From Rhodococcus ruber (GTDB lineage: Bacteria > Actinomycetota > Actinomycetes > Mycobacteriales > Mycobacteriaceae): a stretch of DNA of 64,000 nt. Positions within the stretch are counted from its first letter, which is position 1, and each line of letters begins with the position of its first letter. Positions 59,441-64,000 of the stretch are shown one piece after another. The notes below the pieces were generated by a model, which saw nothing but the letters and a program-made list of their open reading frames with translations, was not told where the DNA came from and did not search any database. The DNA lies in assembly GCF_027270735.1 (NCBI RefSeq), contig NZ_JAPWIJ010000004.1, positions 186,001 to 250,000 of the forward strand, given 5' to 3'. A program made the translations under genes and the position numbers.

Positions 59441-59826
59441 CTGCAACAGCCGAAGCCGCCGAGATGGCGCGTATCGCCGCGCTCGCAGCCGACGACAAAC
59501 TGGCCAGCGACGTGGTGATCCTCGACGTCTCCGACCAGCTCTACATCACCGATTGCTTCGTGATCGCCTCTGCGCCCAACGAGCGTCAGGTCAACTCGAT
59601 CGTGGACAACATCGAGGATCAGCTGCGTGAAGCCGGACACAAGCCGGTGCGCCGTGAGGGCACCAAGGAAGGTCGCTGGGCGCTGTTGGACTACTCCGAC
59701 ATCGTCGTCCACGTCCAACACAACGAAGAGCGCAACTTCTATGCCCTCGAGCGGTTGTGGAAGGACTGCCCGACCATCGAGGTCCCCGGTCTCGGACAGC
59801 ACCCGGCTGCGGAATCGGAGCAATGA
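59437..59826 (+). CDS. rsfS: Ribosomal silencing factor RsfS
   Basis: Protein of 129 residues that binds ribosomal protein L14 and blocks subunit joining when nutrients run low. It has the DUF143 pattern [27 protein letters not shown] (in parts), [20 protein letters not shown] and [17 protein letters not shown] start overlaps nadD; the stop overlaps gpgP (ATGA). nadD-rsfS adjacency is widely conserved. Confidence 0.95.
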   Translation: MTATAEAAEMARIAALAADDKLASDVVILDVSDQLYITDCFVIASAPNERQVNSIVDNIEDQLREAGHKPVRREGTKEGRWALLDYSDIVVHVQHNEERNFYALERLWKDCPTIEVPGLGQHPAAESEQ

Positions 59827-60476
59827 TCCGACGGCTCATCCTGCTTCGGCACGGTCAGACGGAATACAACGCCACCGACCGCATGCAGGGTCAGCTCGAT
59901 ACCGATCTGTCCGAGCTCGGTCGCACCCAAGCCAAGACGGCCGCTGCCGAGCTGGCGACGCGTGAGCCGATTCGGATCGTCTCGTCCGACCTGCGGCGGG
60001 CTCTCGACACTGCCGTCGCTCTGGGGGACGCTGCCGGGGTTTCGGTGACGCAGGACGAGCGCCTGCGCGAAACCCATCTCGGCGAGTGGCAGGGTCTCAC
60101 CCACACCGAGGTCGACGACATCGCACCCGGCGCTCGGCCGGCGTGGCGAGCCGATGCCACCATCGCTCCACCGGGCGGGGAGAGCCGTATCGACGTCGCC
60201 CGTCGCAGTGTTCCCCTGGTTCGCGAGCTTCTGAGCGGCGTCCCCGAGTGGGGTGCCGATGGCGACCAGCGGCCACTGGTGCTCGTGGCGCACGGGGGCC
60301 TGATCGCAGCACTGACGGCGGCGTTGCTCGATTTGCCGCCGGACCGGTGGCCGGTGCTCGGTGGGCTCGCCAACACCAGCTGGGTACAGCTCGGCGCGCA
60401 CGGAGCGGGCGCTCAGCCGTCCTGGCGTTTGGACGTGTGGAACGCCTCGGCGCGAGTGGCCAGTGACGTCCTCTGA
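59823..60476 (+). CDS. gpgP: Histidine phosphatase, glucosyl-3-phosphoglycerate phosphatase (GpgP-like)
   Basis: Phosphatase of 217 residues in the phosphoglycerate-mutase superfamily. The phosphohistidine motif is [20 protein letters not shown], and [12 protein letters not shown] carries the second histidine. In Mycobacterium tuberculosis the gene in this position (Rv2419c) dephosphorylates glucosyl-3-phosphoglycerate to glucosylglycerate, the start of methylglucose lipopolysaccharide synthesis. The conserved neighbourhood, with octT next, supports the same role here. A generic phosphoglycerate mutase label is the fallback. It overlaps the next gene by 14 bases. Confidence 0.85.
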   Translation: MIRRLILLRHGQTEYNATDRMQGQLDTDLSELGRTQAKTAAAELATREPIRIVSSDLRRALDTAVALGDAAGVSVTQDERLRETHLGEWQGLTHTEVDDIAPGARPAWRADATIAPPGGESRIDVARRSVPLVRELLSGVPEWGADGDQRPLVLVAHGGLIAALTAALLDLPPDRWPVLGGLANTSWVQLGAHGAGAQPSWRLDVWNASARVASDVL

Positions 60477-61233
60477 CGAGACGGCGGTGCGCCCCACGCT
60501 GCTCGTGCTCGCGGACTCGCTGAGTTACTACGGACCCGAGGGCGGGCTGCCGGTCGACGATCCGCGGCTCTGGCCCAATCTGGTTGCAGCCGAGCTCGGT
60601 TGGACAGTGGATTTGGTTGCGCGCATCGGCTGGACGAGTCGTGACGCGTGGTGGGCTCTGACTCAGGATCCGCGAGTGTGGGCCGCGATTCCCCGTGCCG
60701 GTGCCGTCGTGTTCGCCATCGGCGGCATGGATTCGCTTCCGTCGCCGTTGCCTACTGCGTTGCGGGAGCAGATCCGGTACATCAGACCGCCGGCTCTGCG
60801 ACGCGTGGTTCGTGCGGGATATCAAGCGGTGCAACCAGTTCTGTCACATCTGGGTTGGCCCGTTGCGCTGCCGCCGCGGCTCAGCGTCGACTACCTGGAG
60901 CAGGCCCGCGCCGCATTGGCCTACGTACGTCCCGAGCTTCCCGTCGTCGGCACCTATCCCTCGGTGCACCGCTGCGATGCCTACGGGCAGGTGCACTCGG
61001 GCCGCGAGCCCGCCGTGCGTGCGTTGCGGGCGTGGAGTGCGGACAAGAACGTTCCGATGGTCGATCTCGCGGACGCGGTGCGCCCGAACATCGAATCCGA
61101 GAACGCGAACCCCGACGGCATCCACTGGGGGTGGGACGCGCACAGTGCGGTGGCAGAGGCGATGCTCGAGGCGTTGCGACCGGTGGCTGCCTCGGCGTCG
61201 ACCGCGAACCCTGCAGTGACCCCGAAGCCATGA
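60463..61233 (+). CDS. octT: SGNH-fold acyltransferase, diglucosylglycerate octanoyltransferase (OctT-like)
   Basis: Protein of 256 residues with the SGNH-hydrolase fold. The block I serine is in [14 protein letters not shown], a glycine-rich block is in [12 protein letters not shown], and the catalytic Asp-His pair is in [11 protein letters not shown]. The gene at this place in Mycobacterium tuberculosis (Rv2418c) adds octanoate to diglucosylglycerate during methylglucose lipopolysaccharide synthesis. GTG 60463 overlaps gpgP by 14 bases. Assignment rests on fold plus position. Confidence 0.8.
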   Translation: MTSSDETAVRPTLLVLADSLSYYGPEGGLPVDDPRLWPNLVAAELGWTVDLVARIGWTSRDAWWALTQDPRVWAAIPRAGAVVFAIGGMDSLPSPLPTALREQIRYIRPPALRRVVRAGYQAVQPVLSHLGWPVALPPRLSVDYLEQARAALAYVRPELPVVGTYPSVHRCDAYGQVHSGREPAVRALRAWSADKNVPMVDLADAVRPNIESENANPDGIHWGWDAHSAVAEAMLEALRPVAASASTANPAVTPKP

Positions 61234-62078
61234 CCGTCGCCGTCGTCACCGACTCCTCGTCCTGCCTGCCTGCCCCGCTTGCGGCCGAGCGGGGAATCTC
61301 GGTGGTGCCGTTGCACGTGCTGGTGGACGGAATCGACCATCGTGAGGGTGTGGACGAGATCCCCGAGCACTCCGCCGCGGGAAGTCCGGTGACCACCGCC
61401 GGCGCGTCACCGGGCGAGCTGACCGAGGTGTACGCCGCGGCTCTCGAACGCAGTCGAGGTGACGGTGTGGTGGCTCTGCACATCTCCCGGGGGCTCTCGA
61501 GTACGTGGGAAGCAGCGCGTCAGGCCGCAGACAAGGTTGGTCCTGCCGTTCGAGTGGTCGATTCCGGTTCTGCAGGAATGGGATTGGGCTTTGCTGTGCT
61601 GGCGGCTGCTGGTTCGGCGGCCGGGGGAGCGGTCCTGGATACGGTTTACCACTGCGCCGTCGCTGCGTCGACGACCTCGAGGTGCTTCATCGTCGTCGAT
61701 CGTCTCGACCATCTGCGACGCGGAGGTCGAATCGGCACTGCCGCAGCCCTCCTCGGTACTGCACTGGCCATGAAGCCGGTGTTGCACATCAGCGGCGGCT
61801 CACTCGTGCTGCGGGAGAAGACGCGGACCTCGTCCAAGGCGCTGAACAAGCTGGTCGACGCAGCCGTCGCCGCCGCATCCGATGTCGGTGACGATTCGGG
61901 GGTTGCGCTTGCCGTGCACCATATGTTGTGTGCGGAGCGTGCCGACGATGTCGCGGCAATGCTGGCCTCTCGAATTTCGGGCTTCACCAGCATCGACGTA
62001 TATCCCTTCGGTGCCGTGCTCGGAGCGCACGTCGGCCCCGGTGCCGTCGGCGTCGTCGTGTCACCGGGACGCCGATAG
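61230..62078 (+). CDS. DegV family fatty-acid-binding protein
   Basis: Protein of 282 residues. DegV proteins bind a single long-chain fatty acid between two domains. Signature segments are [35 protein letters not shown]-type region seen as [14 protein letters not shown], and [22 protein letters not shown]. The ATG overlaps the octT stop. In Gram-positive bacteria relatives supply host or medium fatty acids to a kinase; its place after octT may mean a link to acyl supply, but this is inference. Confidence 0.9.
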   Translation: MTVAVVTDSSSCLPAPLAAERGISVVPLHVLVDGIDHREGVDEIPEHSAAGSPVTTAGASPGELTEVYAAALERSRGDGVVALHISRGLSSTWEAARQAADKVGPAVRVVDSGSAGMGLGFAVLAAAGSAAGGAVLDTVYHCAVAASTTSRCFIVVDRLDHLRRGGRIGTAAALLGTALAMKPVLHISGGSLVLREKTRTSSKALNKLVDAAVAAASDVGDDSGVALAVHHMLCAERADDVAAMLASRISGFTSIDVYPFGAVLGAHVGPGAVGVVVSPGRR

Positions 62079-62173
62079 TCGCGCCGATCCCACCGATTAT
62101 CCACAGGTATCGAGTTGTGCACAGGGCAATTCGCGACCAGCGTCTCGTTGCGAGTGAGCCTGGCCGCCGGAAC

Positions 62174-62179
62174 TAGCGT
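62174..62179 (+). promoter_or_regulatory. -10 element (TAGCGT) of comEA, leaderless
   Basis: TAGCGT is followed by eight bases and the ATG at 62188. Confidence 0.45.
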
Positions 62180-62187
62180 CCTGATGC

Positions 62188-63081
62188 ATGGGTGGTGACG
62201 ACGATCGGGCGCGCACGGTGGCGCGACTCAATGCCGTGCGCAGACAACCTGACTCCGCACGCCCGGACGGGATACCCGCGCGCGTCGAGATGGAGGAATC
62301 CAGCCCGGACGTGACGACCCCGGAACCGGATTGGCTGATCTCGAGTTCACCGCGGCTCGGTTCCCCGTGGTCGTCCTTGCTTCCGCGGCGATGGCGTTCC
62401 GCTCGGGTGGACCCGGGAAGGCAGGGTGCCATCGCCCTGGCAGCAGCCGGCGTTTTCGTCGTGCTCGTCGCGGCATTCGCGGTGTTTCGAGATGCGCCGA
62501 CGCCTGCACCTGCTCCACCGCTGGCCGTGGTTGCATCCGATGCGAAGGATTCGGACGTACTCGCCGAACCGGTACCGGCAGTGGAGGCCGAACTGGTCGT
62601 GAGCGTCGTCGGTCTGGTGATACAGCCCGGACTGGTTCGGCTGCAACCGGGTTCGCGAATCGCCGACGCGGTCGCCGCGGCGGGAGGGCCTGTGGAGGGT
62701 GCCGATCTGTTGGCGCTCAACATGGCCGCGCGGGTGGCCGACGGTGATCAGATAGTCCTCGGTGTCGTGCCACCACAGGCACCCCCGCCGGTGAGTGGCA
62801 CTTCCTCGACGCAGGGCGTGGCAGCGGGCGGTGGGATGGTGGACGGTGGGGTCCCGGCCGATCTGCCTTCGGGTTCGCCGGTCGGCGGGACGGTGGACCT
62901 CAATGCCGCCACGGTGGCCGAGTTGGACGCGTTACCCGGGGTCGGTCCGGTGACCGCGACGTCGATCGTGAGTTGGCGAGAGACCAACGGCCGCTTCATC
63001 TCTGTCGATCAGCTCGCCGAAGTGGACGGGATCGGGCCCGGGAGGCTGGCGAAGATCCGCGATCTCGTGCACATCGGATGA
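62188..63081 (+). CDS. comEA: ComEA-like helix-hairpin-helix DNA-binding protein
   Basis: Membrane-anchored DNA receptor of 297 residues. A cytoplasmic N-terminus of about 85 residues is followed by one transmembrane helix (GAIALAAAGVFVVLVAAFAV), an SLBB-type domain (SVVGLVIQPGLVRLQPGSRIAD, in parts) and a C-terminal helix-hairpin-helix pair (VDLNAATVAELDALPGVGPVT, VDGIGPGRLAKIRDLV) that binds double-stranded DNA. With comEC next it forms the core of a DNA-uptake system, although competence is not established in this group. The stop overlaps comEC (ATGA). Confidence 0.93.
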   Translation: MGGDDDRARTVARLNAVRRQPDSARPDGIPARVEMEESSPDVTTPEPDWLISSSPRLGSPWSSLLPRRWRSARVDPGRQGAIALAAAGVFVVLVAAFAVFRDAPTPAPAPPLAVVASDAKDSDVLAEPVPAVEAELVVSVVGLVIQPGLVRLQPGSRIADAVAAAGGPVEGADLLALNMAARVADGDQIVLGVVPPQAPPPVSGTSSTQGVAAGGGMVDGGVPADLPSGSPVGGTVDLNAATVAELDALPGVGPVTATSIVSWRETNGRFISVDQLAEVDGIGPGRLAKIRDLVHIG

Positions 63082-64000
63082 GCACCGACGCCGTATCGAC
63101 CGCCACTGCGCAGGCCGAGGAGTTTCTGCCCTTCGACATACGTCTGGTTCCGGCTGTGGTGGTGTGCTGGTCTATCACCGCGGTCGGAATTCTCGGCGGC
63201 CCCGGCGCGGCGGTAGCGGCCACGGCGTCGACCTCTGTGGTGGTGCTGCTCGGTTGGCTGGTGCTGCGACGGCTGGCGACACGATGCGCCGCCTCCGGTC
63301 CCAGCTGGGCGGGAGTGGCCACGGTGATCGCACTCGCGCTGTGCTTCGGCGGAGCGATCTGGCTTCAGATGTGCGCTGTAGCAGATAATCCCGTGGCTGC
63401 GGCCGCGGAGAAACGTGCGTGGATCACCGCGTCGGTGCGGCTGGAGGAGGATCCACGCCGACTGACGTCCGCAGGACCTTCGATGGTGATGACGAAGGCC
63501 GAGTTGACTCGCGTGGACGTCGGAGGTGAGGCGCTGTACGTCGGCGGACGCGTATCGATCATCGCCCCGGAGTCGAGCTGGTCGGCGCTGCTGCCGGGTC
63601 AACAAATCACCGTCCGGGGCAGGCTCGGCGAACCGATTCGACCGGACATGACTGTGGCGGTGATCCGCGTATCGGGACCACCCGTCATCGTCGGTGAGCC
63701 CGGGGCGATCTCTGCCGCAGCCGGCACCTTCCGGTCGAATTTGGCTGCCGTGACGCAGAATTCGATGCCACCCGATCGTGCAGGTCTACTGCCCGGTCTC
63801 GTGGTCGGGGATGTGTCCCGATTGGACGAGACTGTGGCCGAGAACTTTCGGGCAGCGGGCCTGACGCACCTGACGGCGGTGTCGGGTGCCAATTTCTCCA
63901 TTCTGATCGGTGCGGTTCTGCTGGTGTTGCGCAGCATCGGGATCGGCCCCCGAGCAACGGTGGCGGTGGCATTCGTCGTGCTCGTCGCGTTCGTGATCGT
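63078..64000 (+). CDS. comEC: ComEC/Rec2-family DNA-uptake channel (3' end missing)
   Basis: The frame is open from the ATG at 63078 to the window end (307 full codons) and continues outside. The N-terminal part has two hydrophobic segments (VPAVVVCWSITAVGILG, GVATVIALALCFGGAIW), then a DUF4131/OB-like periplasmic domain, then the start of the Competence domain with LLPGLVVGDVSRLDE, and GLTHLTAVSGANFSIL, which is the diagnostic ComEC motif. The full protein would translocate single-stranded DNA across the membrane. The expected C-terminal metallo-beta-lactamase domain, if present, is beyond the window. Confidence 0.93.
   Translation, partial: MSTDAVSTATAQAEEFLPFDIRLVPAVVVCWSITAVGILGGPGAAVAATASTSVVVLLGWLVLRRLATRCAASGPSWAGVATVIALALCFGGAIWLQMCAVADNPVAAAAEKRAWITASVRLEEDPRRLTSAGPSMVMTKAELTRVDVGGEALYVGGRVSIIAPESSWSALLPGQQITVRGRLGEPIRPDMTVAVIRVSGPPVIVGEPGAISAAAGTFRSNLAAVTQNSMPPDRAGLLPGLVVGDVSRLDETVAENFRAAGLTHLTAVSGANFSILIGAVLLVLRSIGIGPRATVAVAFVVLVAFVI

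Noticed and set aside
62097-62123. DnaA-box-like TTATCCACA and TTGTGCACA before comEA
   Set aside because: A perfect and an imperfect box alone are near chance expectation for 64 kb. No AT-rich region or dnaA/dnaN context points to an origin.
1-64000. CRISPR arrays, prophage, insertion sequences, tRNA or rRNA genes
   Set aside because: I saw no regularly spaced repeats, transposase, integrase or phage genes, and no tRNA- or rRNA-like sequence in any gap. A dedicated RNA-gene scan was not possible.

Overview
The window reads as a chromosomal segment of a high-GC actinobacterium of the mycolic-acid group, most like Rhodococcus. Evidence: GTG starts and ATGA/GTGA stop-start overlaps are common; many genes have a TANNNT -10 element placed so that the start codon is the first transcribed base (leaderless mRNA); and the order of clpX, valS-folC-ndk-rne-rplU-rpmA-obgE-proB and proA-moxR-nadD-rsfS-gpgP-octT-degV-comEA-comEC follows the order I know from Mycobacterium. 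No tRNA, rRNA, CRISPR array, insertion sequence or prophage was seen.

Layout. (1) 1-1079: the 3' part of clpX, closed by a perfect 22-bp hairpin. (2) 1150-14507: an aromatic-acid block. It holds a metallo-beta-lactamase-fold hydrolase, an MHS-family transporter and a TetR regulator, then divergent quinate/shikimate dehydrogenase and 3-dehydroshikimate dehydratase genes, then pcaHGBLRF on the minus strand facing pcaIJ on the plus strand. Together these encode shikimate to protocatechuate to beta-ketoadipate to succinyl-CoA plus acetyl-CoA. 3-dehydroquinate dehydratase is not in the window. (3) 14484-20954: fdhD, malQ, the anti-sigma/SigF pair and an S9 peptidase. (4) 20964-33528: a housekeeping run of valS, folC, a DUF4233 membrane protein, ndk, rne (with a 502-base upstream region), rplU-rpmA (own promoter and a canonical terminator), obgE and proB.

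(5) 33501-54882: the variable interval between proB and proA. It holds a sirtuin, ectoine biosynthesis genes (ectC, and an ectA-ectB pair that forms one uninterrupted reading frame), recQ, a VOC protein, an AraC regulator, rbsK, and two plus-strand operons. Operon I: class III aminotransferase, FAD/4Fe-4S oxidase, aldehyde dehydrogenase and GntR regulator. Operon II: an ectoine-hydrolase-like M24 protein, class I/II aminotransferase and M20 deacetylase, followed by a ProP-like symporter and a D-2-hydroxyacid dehydrogenase. The same palindrome, AGATTGTTGACAATC, lies in front of both operons. I infer one regulon that takes up and degrades ectoine, sitting beside the genes that make it. This is the most interesting system in the window. 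(6) 54996-64000: proA, a MoxR/CoxE-like pair, nadD-rsfS, two genes of methylglucose lipopolysaccharide synthesis (gpgP, octT), degV, comEA and the 5' part of comEC.

Regulatory links visible in sequence: a SigF-type promoter (GTTT-N15-GGGTAA) upstream of the ectoine synthesis genes, with sigF itself in the same window; a shared TAATGTACGAA motif before both the MHS transporter and the quinate/shikimate genes; and divergent sigma-A promoters with a repeated TGTTC(G/A)CAT element between pcaH and pcaI. Function calls rest on reading motifs and on family knowledge; no database search was run.
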